A stretch of DNA of 27,888 nt, from NCBI GenBank assembly GCA_002816585.1, contig MUCT01000001.1:1-27888 (forward strand), written 5' to 3'. The notes below the pieces were generated by a model. It searched no databases. It saw only the letters and a list, made by a program, of their open reading frames with translations, and was not told the origin of the DNA. The first letter of the stretch is position 1, and every line of letters begins with the position of its first letter. The translations under genes were made by a program, and so were the position numbers. Below are positions 1-8,368 of the stretch, one piece after another. The stretch is from SAR202 cluster bacterium Io17-Chloro-G6. GTDB lineage: Bacteria > Chloroflexota > Dehalococcoidia > UBA3495.

Positions 1-1
1 A

Positions 2-3000
2 GACCCAACAGCAGTCCCCCAGACGGAGCCGACCAACACCCCTCAGCCGGCAGCCACTTCAACGCCCACTCAGGCCGCTCCGGATTCAACCAGCGCCCCT
101 GTCCCGGAGGACACGGTCACCAACACAGTGGAAGTGAGCAATCAAGGATCCTTGGGCAGCCATCTGGTGGACTCCGATGGCATGACCCTTTACCTGTTCA
201 CCAACGACGAGCGCAACGTCTCCAATTGTTCCGGAGGTTGCGCCGATACCTGGCCGCCCCTGCTTGTTGATGACCTGGCATTGGCGGGCGAGGGTCTGGA
301 CGGCAAACTCCTGAAGATTATCGATCGCGGCGACGGGATCGGCCAAGTCACCTACAACGGCAAACCCCTATATTACTTTGCCAACGACCGGACTCCCGCG
401 GACACCTTAGGCCAAAACCAGGGAGACGCATGGTTCGTGGTCTCTCCCGACGGGGGTCCAATACGGACCACGGCGACGGTGAATACCACAAAGAACAGCA
501 GATTGGGCACGATTCTGACCGATGCGGGTGGCAATTCGCTATACCTCTTCACCAATGACGAACAAAACGTCACCACCTGCGGTGGTGGCTGCGCTCTGGC
601 CTGGCCGCCGCTGCTCACAATAGACGACCCCGCGGCGGGTGCAGGCTTGGACGAAGACCGCATCGGCGTCATCAGCCGGGCCAACGGCGCCAAACAAGTC
701 ACCTACAACGGCTGGCCTCTTTACTATTTCGCCGGTGACGAAAAGCCTGGAGACACTAAAGGACAGGACCGGGGCGGCGTTTGGTTCGTGGTAACCACCT
801 ACGGCGGGCCCGTCTACACCAATGCACTGGTCAACGCTGCTCTGAACGGCGATCTTGGGACCATCCTCACGGACGGGGCGGGACGTTCTCTCTATCTGTT
901 TACCCGGGACGAACTCGGCGTCTCCAACTGTTCCGGTGGTTGTGCTCTGGCTTGGCCGCCGCTGATCACCGTCGGTGACCCGGTACCGGGTGGTGGGGTC
1001 GATGAAGGCCGCATGGGAACTACTGTTCGCAGCGACGGTTCCAATCAGGTCACTTACAACGGTTGGCCTCTGTATTATTACGCCTCCGATGAAAAGCCGG
1101 GCGACACCCTGGGTCAAGACCGGGCCGGGGTTTGGTTCGTGATTACCACTGACGGCGGGGCCATCTACACCAATGCCCCGGTTAACGCTGCTCTAAACAG
1201 CGATCTTGGGACGATCTTGGTGGACCGGGCGGGACGTTCTCTCTATCTGTTCACCAGGGACGAACTTGGCGTCTCCAATTGTGCCGGTGGCTGCGCGCTG
1301 ACCTGGCCGCCTCTTATCACGGTCGGTGACCCGGTGCCGGGTGATGGGGTTGATGACGGCCGCATCGGGACTACTGTTCGCAGCGACGGTTCCAATCAGG
1401 TCACTTACAACGGTTGGCCTTTGTATTACTACGCCTCCGATGAGAAACCCGGAGATGCCATGGGGCAGGGTTTGGGCAGCGTTTGGTTTGTGATCACCGC
1501 AGACGGCGGCCCCGTCCACGCCACCGCTAAGGTAAACGCCACGGAGAATGGCGAACTTGGCGCCATCTTGACGGACGCCTCCGGACGCTCCCTGTATGTG
1601 TTCGCCGACGACATACGCAACGTTTCCACCTGCGTTGGTAGCTGCGCTCTGGCCTGGCCGCCCCTGATCACCGTCAACGACCCGGCTCCCGGAGAAGGAG
1701 TCTCCGCCGCTCGAATTGGAACCACCCTCCGGGCTGAGGGTTCCAAGCAGGTTACTTTCGACGGCGACCCCCTCTATTACTACGCCGCCGACGAGAAGCC
1801 TGGCGATTCCTTGGGGCAGGACCGGGGCAATGTTTGGTACGTGATCAACAACTCGCAGCCCGTGATGATCGTCTTGGGAGAGCAGAACAATTCCGGGCAG
1901 ACCGGGACCGCCGTCCTGTCCGGGCGGGGTAGTTTCACCAATGTGTCGCTCGACCTGTCGGTGGGCAGCTTGGAGACCGAGGCGGTCCATATACACGAAG
2001 GGCAGTGCGCTCCCGGAGATCTGGGCGGAGTGGCCCACGCCCTGACCAGCTTTGATGGCGGCTCAGGGGCGTCGGTCACCAATGCGCCAATCGATCTGGT
2101 CAGCCTGATGACCGGGGGCTTTGCCGTTAACACTCACAAAGCCGGAGAGACATCGATCTACACCAGTTGCGGAAACATCCCAGCCGTGGCGGACTCTCTC
2201 ACCATCGCACTGCGCGAGATGAACGACTCAGGACAGACTGGGTTTGCCACTCTCACCGCCAGAGGAGAACAGACTGAGGTTGTGGTGTCGGCCACCTTTG
2301 GCATCTCTGCCTTAGCCCACATTCACGAGGGAAGCTGCCAGACCTTGGGTGACGTGGCCTACGGGCTTAGCGACACTTCAGGGACCGTGTCGTCAACCAC
2401 CGTTGATGCCACCCTGGACTTGTTGACCTCTGGCGAATTCGCAATCAACCTGCATTCCGCCGCGGATGCCTCGGTCCATAGTTCCTGTGGTGATTTTGGA
2501 GAGGCGGCAGCGATCCCAAAACTGGCCGCCAGCAGAGACGACACGCTGTATGAGAGTTTGGGCGGCCAGCGCAACAACGGGGCGGGCCAATGGGTTTTCA
2601 CCGGGAAGACCAATGACGGCCAGATACGCCGTGGACTCATCGGCTTCGACATCGCCGGCAAGATCCCGGCCGGGGCGACGATTACCGGAGTCACGTTGAC
2701 CATGAATATGTCCCGAACTGCCGCCGGCGACGCTGAGGTGGGCCTGCACCTATTGTTGGCCGAATGGCAGGAAGGAGCGGCCGACGCCTTGGCTAACGAA
2801 GGGAGTGGCGCCGAAGCCGATCAGGGGGATGTCACGTGGACCCACAGGGTCTTCAATTCCCTGGACTGGGACACCCCAGGCGGTGAATTCTCTTCCGAGG
2901 CCAGCGCCTCGGTCACAGTAGGCGACGTCGGTAGTTACACCTGGGCGTCAACCAGCCAACTGGTAGCCGATGTCAAGAACTGGTTGGACAACCCCGCCGC

Positions 3001-3118
3001 CAACTTCGGATGGCTGCTCTTGGGCGACGAATCAAAATCCCAAACCGCCAAACGCTTCGACAGCAAAGAAAACCAATCAGCTGAGAACCGCCCGGTGTTG
3101 GTGGTGGAGCACGACTAG
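2..3118 (+). CDS. Large secreted repeat protein (5 x Lipoprotein_15-like repeats, 2 CHRD-like domains, DNRLRE-like C-terminus), 5' end outside window
   Basis: The frame is open from base 2 to the TAG at 3116-3118, so the start and any signal peptide lie left of the window; the GTG at 128 is only an internal codon. The first ~42 codons are a Pro/Thr/Ser/Ala-rich linker, as seen after a lipoprotein or Sec signal. Five units of exactly 117 residues follow (nt 152-1852). Each has a YLFTND-like Yx(F/W/Y)xxD motif, a CxGxCA..WPPL motif with two cysteines, and a YNGxPLYY segment; these are hallmarks of the 'secreted repeat of unknown function' family (COG4315). Next come two CHRD-like domains with HIHEG motifs (about nt 1865-2190 and 2200-2500). 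A C-terminal domain (about 2518-3112) with GLIGFDI and a late GWLLLG resembles DNRLRE/carbohydrate-binding-like modules. Inference: an extracellular or envelope-attached adhesion or binding protein. The ligand is unknown and no catalytic domain is visible. Confidence 0.85.
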   Translation, partial: DPTAVPQTEPTNTPQPAATSTPTQAAPDSTSAPVPEDTVTNTVEVSNQGSLGSHLVDSDGMTLYLFTNDERNVSNCSGGCADTWPPLLVDDLALAGEGLDGKLLKIIDRGDGIGQVTYNGKPLYYFANDRTPADTLGQNQGDAWFVVSPDGGPIRTTATVNTTKNSRLGTILTDAGGNSLYLFTNDEQNVTTCGGGCALAWPPLLTIDDPAAGAGLDEDRIGVISRANGAKQVTYNGWPLYYFAGDEKPGDTKGQDRGGVWFVVTTYGGPVYTNALVNAALNGDLGTILTDGAGRSLYLFTRDELGVSNCSGGCALAWPPLITVGDPVPGGGVDEGRMGTTVRSDGSNQVTYNGWPLYYYASDEKPGDTLGQDRAGVWFVITTDGGAIYTNAPVNAALNSDLGTILVDRAGRSLYLFTRDELGVSNCAGGCALTWPPLITVGDPVPGDGVDDGRIGTTVRSDGSNQVTYNGWPLYYYASDEKPGDAMGQGLGSVWFVITADGGPVHATAKVNATENGELGAILTDASGRSLYVFADDIRNVSTCVGSCALAWPPLITVNDPAPGEGVSAARIGTTLRAEGSKQVTFDGDPLYYYAADEKPGDSLGQDRGNVWYVINNSQPVMIVLGEQNNSGQTGTAVLSGRGSFTNVSLDLSVGSLETEAVHIHEGQCAPGDLGGVAHALTSFDGGSGASVTNAPIDLVSLMTGGFAVNTHKAGETSIYTSCGNIPAVADSLTIALREMNDSGQTGFATLTARGEQTEVVVSATFGISALAHIHEGSCQTLGDVAYGLSDTSGTVSSTTVDATLDLLTSGEFAINLHSAADASVHSSCGDFGEAAAIPKLAASRDDTLYESLGGQRNNGAGQWVFTGKTNDGQIRRGLIGFDIAGKIPAGATITGVTLTMNMSRTAAGDAEVGLHLLLAEWQEGAADALANEGSGAEADQGDVTWTHRVFNSLDWDTPGGEFSSEASASVTVGDVGSYTWASTSQLVADVKNWLDNPAANFGWLLLGDESKSQTAKRFDSKENQSAENRPVLVVEHD
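152..1852 (+). repeat. Five tandem 351-bp (117-codon) coding repeats
   Basis: Equivalent leucine codons of the conserved LG motif fall at 152, 503, 854, 1205 and 1556, a spacing of exactly 351 bp each time with no indel. Units 3 (854-1204) and 4 (1205-1555) are the most alike, sharing a run of about 50 identical bases around the VRSDGSNQVTYNGWP segment (about 1020-1070 and 1371-1421). Units 1 and 5 are the most diverged. This indicates in-frame unit duplication with a recent copy in the middle of the array. Each unit carries two cysteines and paired aromatic motifs. Confidence 0.9.
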
Positions 3119-5212
3119 TTAACCGGCTGTTGGGAACCGCTCGTCCGCCGCCAGCGCGTCGGCGTCAGCGGCCCTCCCGGCTGCCCGGTAGGAGGTGATC
3201 AGGTTGCGCCAACTGGTGAGGGTGTGCGGGTTCTCCGGCCCCAGCACCCGCACCCTCGCCTCCAGGGTTCCCTCATCTAGCCTCACAGCCTCTTCCGCCC
3301 GGCCCAACGCTCTGTATCCCAAAGCCAAGTTGCTTCTGCTGTGTAGGGTGTCCGGGTGCTCCGGTCCCAGCACCCGCATGCTCACCGCCAGCGTCTCCTC
3401 ATCCAGCTTCACCGCCTCTTCCGTCAGTCCCGACGCCCGGTAGCCACCTGCCAGGTTATTTCGGCTCATGAGGGTATGTGGATGCATCGGACCCAGCACC
3501 ATCACCCTTGCCTTCAGCGTCTCCTTATCTATCTTCACAGCCGCTGCTGTCCGCCCCAACGCTGCGTAGCCGACTGCCAGGTTGTTTTGGCTCATGAGGG
3601 TATGTGGATGCATCGGACCCAGCACCATCACCCTCGCCTTCAGCGTCCCCTTATCCAGCTTCACAGCCTCTTTTATTCGGCCTAACTCCGAGTATCCGAT
3701 GGCCAGGTTGTTTCGGCTCTTTAGGGTATCCGGGTGGTCCACCCCGATAACGCGCACCCTTATTTCCAGCGTCTTTTCATCCATCTTCACCGCTTCTTTC
3801 GTCCGTCCCAACGCCCAATATCCGAGGGCAAGGCCGTTTCGGCTGGTGAGGGTGTCTAGGTGCTCCGGTCCCAGCAACCGCTCCCGAGCCTCAAGCGTCT
3901 CCTCATCCAGCTTCACCGCCTCTTCCGTCCGTCCCAACGCCCGGTAGCCACCGGCCAGGTTATTTGACAGATCGAGAGTGCTGTGGTTCTCCGATGTCTT
4001 CTCTCTCTTGGCATGGATGTGGAGTGCTTCATGGTGGGCAACCTCACCCCGCATGGTGACAGGGTCGTCGGTATTGATCGCCGCAATGCGGGTGATATCC
4101 GAACTAATCGCTCGGTCCAAGGCGTCGTCATCATTGGTGATTGCGATGGCGGAGGCGGTCAAGGCGTGGACCGTGATCTGGTCTCCGGCAGCGCTCAATA
4201 CCGACTGACGGGCGCATTCGGTGAGGACTTGCCCGAGTCCTTCTTTGTCCAGGCCGGTTAGTGCTGAAGCCAGGGAGAGCGGAACCGGCTCGTCCGCCAG
4301 ATAGCCAAATGGCGAAATTGCTCTTCGGGTTTCGGGGGCAAGGCCGTTCAGGGTACCGATGATGGCAGAATAGACCCCTTCCGGCTTGCCCAAATCTTTG
4401 CCCGCAGCATCTTGAAATGCCTTCATCAACAATGGATTGGGTGCCTCAATAAGCTCTGCTAGTACGGACGCGGCGTCGGTAAGGGGTTCGCCCAGCCGGG
4501 CGGCTAGCATCTCCAAGGCCATAGGGAGGTAACCGACGATGTCCGCGATTTCCTTGAGTACGACCTCATCGGCTTTGTCTGCACCTCTAGAGCGTAGCAG
4601 GTCAACAGCCGCTTCCGGTTCCAGCAGGGTTAACGGCAGGAAATCCATAGTGGGGGGAAGCAGGTTTCTGCGGGAGTCTCTGGTTGTGATCAGCAGCGTC
4701 AAGTTCGAAGCCGACGCGAGGAGGTCGTTGACCTGCCCAAATTCCGGCAGGTTGTCGATGACCCAGACGATGCCTGGTGGCAAAGCAGCAACGGCCTGGC
4801 CCGCCTTTGCGGCAATCTGCTCGTCATTCAGGTCTTTGGCGTCGATTCCCAATCGCGGAGCGAGGGCGGCGCGGGTTTGGACCGCGGTCCCACCCGCCGA
4901 TGTCCAGAAGCCCCTGGATTCCGACTCGTAGGTGTATTGGGCTGCCAGGCGGCTTTTCCCAAGGCCAGCCCCGCCAGAAATCACCACGGCGCCACTTCCG
5001 CTCATGGCTTCGGTGATTCTATCTACGTCGGCTTTACGGCCCACGAAATAGTTGGCCAGGCTCGCAGGGCGGCCTTCCCAGCTAGTCTTGAAGTCCTCGT
5101 CCCGATCAATTGCAGGCGACACGCCGTTCCGGCCAATGATCTCTTTAATGATCGGCCAGATCCCTTTCGCCAGGCCAAAGGCCGTCGCAGCCATCGTCAA
5201 CGGGTCTGGCAT
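3119..5212 (-). CDS. NB-ARC (STAND) ATPase with C-terminal TPR array
   Basis: 697-residue protein. The ATG has GGGAGG 9 nt upstream. An N-terminal segment of about 55 residues contains one hydrophobic helix (about 5-26) and matches no effector domain I recognise. The NTPase core shows a P-loop G80-x4-GKS87, a Walker B-like VIDN (D153), a TTR sensor motif (176-178), GYLPMAL (227-233, the GLPLA motif) and VHAL (348-351, the MHD position). The C-terminus carries kinesin-light-chain-type TPRs: the [LAS]G[RL] signature recurs at residues 426, 468, 510, 552, 594, 636 and 678, an exact 42-residue period. STAND proteins of this build act as ligand-triggered oligomerising switches in signalling or antiphage defence; here the trigger and output are unknown. 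Its stop codon directly abuts that of the convergent surface-protein gene, and no partner gene is adjacent. Confidence 0.88.
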   Translation of the reverse strand: MPDPLTMAATAFGLAKGIWPIIKEIIGRNGVSPAIDRDEDFKTSWEGRPASLANYFVGRKADVDRITEAMSGSGAVVISGGAGLGKSRLAAQYTYESESRGFWTSAGGTAVQTRAALAPRLGIDAKDLNDEQIAAKAGQAVAALPPGIVWVIDNLPEFGQVNDLLASASNLTLLITTRDSRRNLLPPTMDFLPLTLLEPEAAVDLLRSRGADKADEVVLKEIADIVGYLPMALEMLAARLGEPLTDAASVLAELIEAPNPLLMKAFQDAAGKDLGKPEGVYSAIIGTLNGLAPETRRAISPFGYLADEPVPLSLASALTGLDKEGLGQVLTECARQSVLSAAGDQITVHALTASAIAITNDDDALDRAISSDITRIAAINTDDPVTMRGEVAHHEALHIHAKREKTSENHSTLDLSNNLAGGYRALGRTEEAVKLDEETLEARERLLGPEHLDTLTSRNGLALGYWALGRTKEAVKMDEKTLEIRVRVIGVDHPDTLKSRNNLAIGYSELGRIKEAVKLDKGTLKARVMVLGPMHPHTLMSQNNLAVGYAALGRTAAAVKIDKETLKARVMVLGPMHPHTLMSRNNLAGGYRASGLTEEAVKLDEETLAVSMRVLGPEHPDTLHSRSNLALGYRALGRAEEAVRLDEGTLEARVRVLGPENPHTLTSWRNLITSYRAAGRAADADALAADERFPTAG
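3143..3976 (-). repeat. 126-bp tandem TPR-encoding units
   Basis: Six full units and a partial seventh, 42 codons each, make up the C-terminal third of the NB-ARC gene. Two units share a 46-base identical run (starting at 3463 and again at 3589, exactly 126 bp apart), and both encode the same KARVMVLGPMHPHTLMS segment. This points to recent unit duplication or gene conversion within the array. Confidence 0.85.
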
Positions 5213-5279
5213 GTTCGTTAACCTCCCGAGAACCAGAAACCGGCTGTCCCTCGGCGACTATCTCTTGACCTAGGTATCA

Positions 5280-5309
5280 GTAATAGTGAGCTAATATTAC
5301 ACCCGACAA
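5280..5309 (-). promoter_or_regulatory. Possible promoter of the NB-ARC gene
   Basis: On the minus strand TTGTCG (5309-5304) is followed after 18 nt by TATTAC (5285-5280), about 70 nt upstream of the ATG at 5212. The match to sigma70 elements is moderate. The rest of the 183-bp gap between the NB-ARC start and the monooxygenase stop shows no gene. Confidence 0.35.
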
Positions 5310-5395
5310 CTGAACTGGAGCGTACTCGCGGCGTCAACGGCGAGAAAGACCGTAAGGCCACGGTGGAATACCGATTTAGAAGGGAGAATCCTTTC

Positions 5396-6739
5396 CTACG
5401 GCCGCGCGAAGCCGAGGTTTTCGCGGAGCGTGCCCTCGGTGTAGTCCTGGCGGAATAGTCCGCGGCGCTGGAGTTCAGGGACGACCAGGTTGACGAAGTC
5501 TTGATACGTGCCGGGCATGTGGGTGGCGGCCAGCACAAAACCGTCGCAGGCTCCAGCCTGGAACCAGGACTCCATCTGGTCGGCAACCTGGACTGGTGTG
5601 CCCGTGAAAAGGGGCAGTTCACGAAGGGTGCCCCGGCCAGACCATTTGATAAAGTCATTGACGCTGGGGTTCTTGTTGCCGCTCAGTTCCACCACCCGGT
5701 CCAGGAACCCTCTAAGCCCGGTCATAGAGGCCAGTGTGTCGTCGGACAACGGCTCATCCACCGGATGTTGGGAAAAATCGTAGTTAAAGACCTCTGAAAG
5801 CAGCGTCAGCGAGTCCACCTGGTTGGCCAGGCTCTCAATCAGCTCCAGTTTTTGTTGCGCCTTTTCTGAAGTCTCGTCCACCACCACGTACACCGCTGGG
5901 GCCACCTTCACCGAGTCTGGGTCTCGGCCCGCCGACAGGGCCCGCAGGCGCAGATCGTCGCGGTACGCCTTGCACGCTTCGGGAGTCGGGTAAATAACGA
6001 AGAGCAACTCGCCCCAACGGGCCGCGAACTGCCGGCCCCGCTCCGACTGACCAGCTTGGATCAGCAAGGGATACCCCTGGGGAGGCCGGGGCACGGTCAA
6101 CGGACCCCTCACGTGGAACCACTCACCTGAATGGTCGATTCGGTGGACCTTGTCCGGGTCAGCGAACCTTTCTGACTGTTTGTCCAACAGCACCGCACCG
6201 TCCTCCCAAGAATCCCACAGTTCGCAGGCAGTTTGCATGAACTCGTCGGCCACATCGTAGCGGCCGTCGTGCTCCAGGTGCTGTTGCAATCCAAAATTCT
6301 GGGCCTCGGAATCATTCAGCGAGGTCACCACGTTCCAAGCGACCCGCCCATGGGTAAAGTGGTCCAACGAGGCGAATAACCGGGCCACGTGGAAGGGTGA
6401 GAAGTAGGTTGTCGAGTAGGTGGCGCCCAGCCCCAGATTCTTGGTCGCCAGGCCCATGGCGGTGATGATGGGGACCAGATCCAGTTTGACCACCCGGACA
6501 CCATTCCGGACCGCCTCATCGAAGGAGTCTCCATAACGGCTGGGCATAGCCAGACGGTCATCGATGAAAGCCATGTGGAACTTGCCCTGTTCCAGTGTGG
6601 CCGCGATTTCCTGGTAGAACCCTAGGTCCATAAACCTCGGGTCGGTGTCAGGATGCCGCCAGGAAGCAGTGTAATTTGAGCAGTTGGAGGCCTGCAAGAA
6701 GCCCACCAGAATCATCTGCTGGTCATGGCGATCGGGCAT
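5396..6739 (-). CDS. LLM-class flavin-dependent monooxygenase, NtaA/SnaA/DszA family
   Basis: 447 residues, the usual length for this family. The ATG at 6739 has GGGAGG about 10 nt upstream; Met9 is an in-frame alternative. Family hallmarks are visible: an N-terminal FLQASNCSNYTASWRHP segment, GRVAWNVVTS (about 130-140), RYDVADEF, LWDSWEDGA, LIQAGQSERGRQFAARW in the centre, and a C-terminal GACDGFVLA...PELQRRGLFR...TLRENLGF. Enzymes of this family use reduced FMN supplied by a separate reductase to oxygenate aminopolycarboxylates, sulfur heterocycles or similar compounds. No flavin reductase gene lies nearby, so one would have to be supplied from elsewhere. The gene is divergent from the ThDP-enzyme cluster across a 379-bp regulatory gap. 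Substrate cannot be assigned; expanded sets of these enzymes are reported for SAR202-type Chloroflexota. Confidence 0.92.
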   Translation of the reverse strand: MPDRHDQQMILVGFLQASNCSNYTASWRHPDTDPRFMDLGFYQEIAATLEQGKFHMAFIDDRLAMPSRYGDSFDEAVRNGVRVVKLDLVPIITAMGLATKNLGLGATYSTTYFSPFHVARLFASLDHFTHGRVAWNVVTSLNDSEAQNFGLQQHLEHDGRYDVADEFMQTACELWDSWEDGAVLLDKQSERFADPDKVHRIDHSGEWFHVRGPLTVPRPPQGYPLLIQAGQSERGRQFAARWGELLFVIYPTPEACKAYRDDLRLRALSAGRDPDSVKVAPAVYVVVDETSEKAQQKLELIESLANQVDSLTLLSEVFNYDFSQHPVDEPLSDDTLASMTGLRGFLDRVVELSGNKNPSVNDFIKWSGRGTLRELPLFTGTPVQVADQMESWFQAGACDGFVLAATHMPGTYQDFVNLVVPELQRRGLFRQDYTEGTLRENLGFARP

Positions 6740-6933
6740 TTGGTGTTGTCCTCCCGGGAAGCGGTATCATCGGATCAGAAACCCTTATCCGGTGAGCACC
6801 GGCCCGGTTTGGCCCGTTCCAGGAATTTCCGCCCGTGGCAATTAGCATACATGATGGAAGTAATGACCTTGGAGCCCGCCAAGATGGAACCGGTCAACCC
6901 TCCAGCCCCCGAATAACACAAACATTGATCTAG

Positions 6934-6984
6934 CGGTGGTGAGGCCATGATTAACCACCGTAAAGGCCTGCCTCTGCTGAGGCA
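6934..6984 (+). promoter_or_regulatory. Two inverted repeats just upstream of the cluster promoter
   Basis: CGGTGGT (6934-6940) pairs with ACCACCG (6954-6960) across 13 nt. TGCCTC (6969-6974) pairs with GAGGCA (6979-6984) across 4 nt. Both lie within 55 bp upstream of the -35 element at 6988, in the 379-bp divergent gap (6740-7118), and could be operator sites or small hairpins. The remainder of this gap shows no convincing gene. Confidence 0.35.
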
Positions 6985-6987
6985 AGA

Positions 6988-7017
6988 TTGACTGCCGGAT
7001 TGATTGCTTCCTATAAT
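6988..7017 (+). promoter_or_regulatory. Sigma70-type promoter of the ThDP-enzyme cluster
   Basis: TTGACT (6988-6993), an 18-nt spacer, then a perfect TATAAT (7012-7017). Predicted start near 7024 would give a 5' leader of about 95 nt before the ATG at 7119. This is the strongest promoter match I found in the window. Confidence 0.7.
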
Positions 7018-7118
7018 GAGGCGCCCCAATGCGATAACCGGGCAAGTCCTATGCTTATTGGCTCTCCGGCGCCAGGACGCCGGAACGGGACTGAGAATCA
7101 CCCAGGGAGGAACAACCC

Positions 7119-7640
7119 ATGGTTCAACAACAAGCGGCACTACTCAAGCCAGAGACGTTGATCGAAGAGTTCCAGAAGAACGGCGTGACCCATATTGTTA
7201 CGATTCCCGATAGTGAAACCAACTATCTATACGAGTTGATGAAAGATCAGCCGTGGCTCGACGTTGTCCCCACATCCCGTGAGGGCGAGACCTTCGCCAT
7301 AGCTCTTGGGCTGATCGTCGGCGGAAAAGTTCCGGTCTGCGTTATCCAAAACACCGGTATGATGGAGTCCGGCGACTCGATCCGCGGCATGTCCATCGAT
7401 TCGGGATTCCCCTTGGTTATGTTGATCGGTTACCGCGGTTGGAACCGGCACGGCGTTATCACCGACTCGGCCGCCCGGTACACCGAGACATTCCTCAATG
7501 CCATGGGTATCAATTACTACCTTCTTGAGACCGATGAAGACGCCCCACGGATAACGGTCGCCTTTGAAGAAGCTAGAAAGAACAGTCGTCCGGTTGCCGT
7601 GTTGGTCGGCGACGAATACCACGGCTTCAACCGGGTCTAG
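7119..7640 (+). CDS. ThDP-dependent decarboxylase, pyrimidine-domain subunit (sulfopyruvate decarboxylase alpha-like)
   Basis: 173 residues; the ATG has AGGGAGG 8 nt upstream. It is a stand-alone Pyr domain of the ComD/phosphonopyruvate-decarboxylase type: an N-terminal ETLIEEFQKNGVTHIVTIPDS strand-helix, the REGE segment (54-57) supplying the Glu that activates the ThDP aminopyrimidine, VIQNTG (75-80) and MLIGYRG (101-107). The partner PP-domain gene starts 72 nt downstream, so the two probably form one heteromeric enzyme with active sites at subunit interfaces. The family decarboxylates 3-sulfopyruvate (coenzyme M synthesis), phosphonopyruvate or related 2-oxo acids. No other CoM gene is present, so a different 2-oxo acid is at least as likely. 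Confidence 0.85.
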   Translation: MVQQQAALLKPETLIEEFQKNGVTHIVTIPDSETNYLYELMKDQPWLDVVPTSREGETFAIALGLIVGGKVPVCVIQNTGMMESGDSIRGMSIDSGFPLVMLIGYRGWNRHGVITDSAARYTETFLNAMGINYYLLETDEDAPRITVAFEEARKNSRPVAVLVGDEYHGFNRV

Positions 7641-7712
7641 TATTTAAACATACGGCCATCGCGAAGCCAACCAGAGATTTGATTCAGATAGGGACCGCAC
7701 TGGAGGTGCAAT

Positions 7713-8303
7713 ATGTTCGATTCAGCAGACATGTTCCGGGCGTTTCAGCCGCACCGGGAAAAAGCAATCGTCTTGGTGACCGGCACTTCGGGCCGTGACT
7801 GGAGCGATGTATCTACCGACAAAAACCGCGATCTAAGTCTTCAGGGCGCCATGGGCCAGACCAACTCAGCGTGCCTGGGATTCGCGCTCTCCCAGCCCAA
7901 CGAAAAAGTGGTGCTGTTCGACTCGGAAGGCTCACTGCAGATGAACATGGGCGTTCTGGCGACGGTCGCCGGGAAGAAGCCGAAGAATTTCTTCCACTTT
8001 CTGATGGACAACGAATGCTACGCCACCACGGGCGGGCAGCCGGTGCCAAACGCCACTGAGATCAACTATGCCGGCATGGCGAAGGAAGCAGGTTATGCCG
8101 CGACCTTCGAGTTTGACAACCTGGAAGAATTCACCAACAGCATCGAACAGATCATGAAGGAAGAGGGCCCAGTCTTCGTCGCAATGAAGATGATTCCCAA
8201 AATCGAGAACGAACCGATCGGCCGCCGGGAGCGGAGGCCTCAACGTTCGAGGGGCGAAACCATCAAGGATTTGCAGGCGGAATTGGGCATCTCCGTAGCC
8301 TAA
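7713..8303 (+). CDS. ThDP-dependent decarboxylase, PP-domain subunit (sulfopyruvate decarboxylase beta-like)
   Basis: 196 residues; ATG with GGAGGTG 4 nt upstream. This is the pyrophosphate-binding half: GAMGQTNSACLGFALS (45-60), then the cofactor loop D70-S-E-G73-SLQMNMGVLATVA, then MDNECYATTGGQ (98-109). In ComE-type proteins the loop usually reads DGDGS; here the GDG triad is SEG, placing Glu72 where the Mg-binding Asp is expected. N100 of the DN pair is kept. The C-terminus (170-196) is basic, then ends in a short helix. The tandem alpha-beta arrangement is the usual one for split enzymes of this type. Activity is likely but the substituted metal ligand makes it less certain. Confidence 0.85.
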   Translation: MFDSADMFRAFQPHREKAIVLVTGTSGRDWSDVSTDKNRDLSLQGAMGQTNSACLGFALSQPNEKVVLFDSEGSLQMNMGVLATVAGKKPKNFFHFLMDNECYATTGGQPVPNATEINYAGMAKEAGYAATFEFDNLEEFTNSIEQIMKEEGPVFVAMKMIPKIENEPIGRRERRPQRSRGETIKDLQAELGISVA

Positions 8304-8368
8304 ATGTATGCCTGGGATCTGTGAACAATGGGACTTCGGATCTCTAGGATACGGTCCCACCATTTATG

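Noticed and set aside
1193..2038. Long minus-strand open frames antisense to the surface-protein repeats
   Set aside because: They arise from the repeat composition of the plus-strand gene, have no ribosome sites and resemble no family.
3143..3976. Regular 126-bp repeats considered as a CRISPR-like array
   Set aside because: The repeats are in-frame coding TPR units with no spacer and repeat alternation.
6725..6916. 63-codon plus-strand frame overlapping the monooxygenase start
   Set aside because: No ribosome site, no family resemblance, and it covers the likely monooxygenase promoter.
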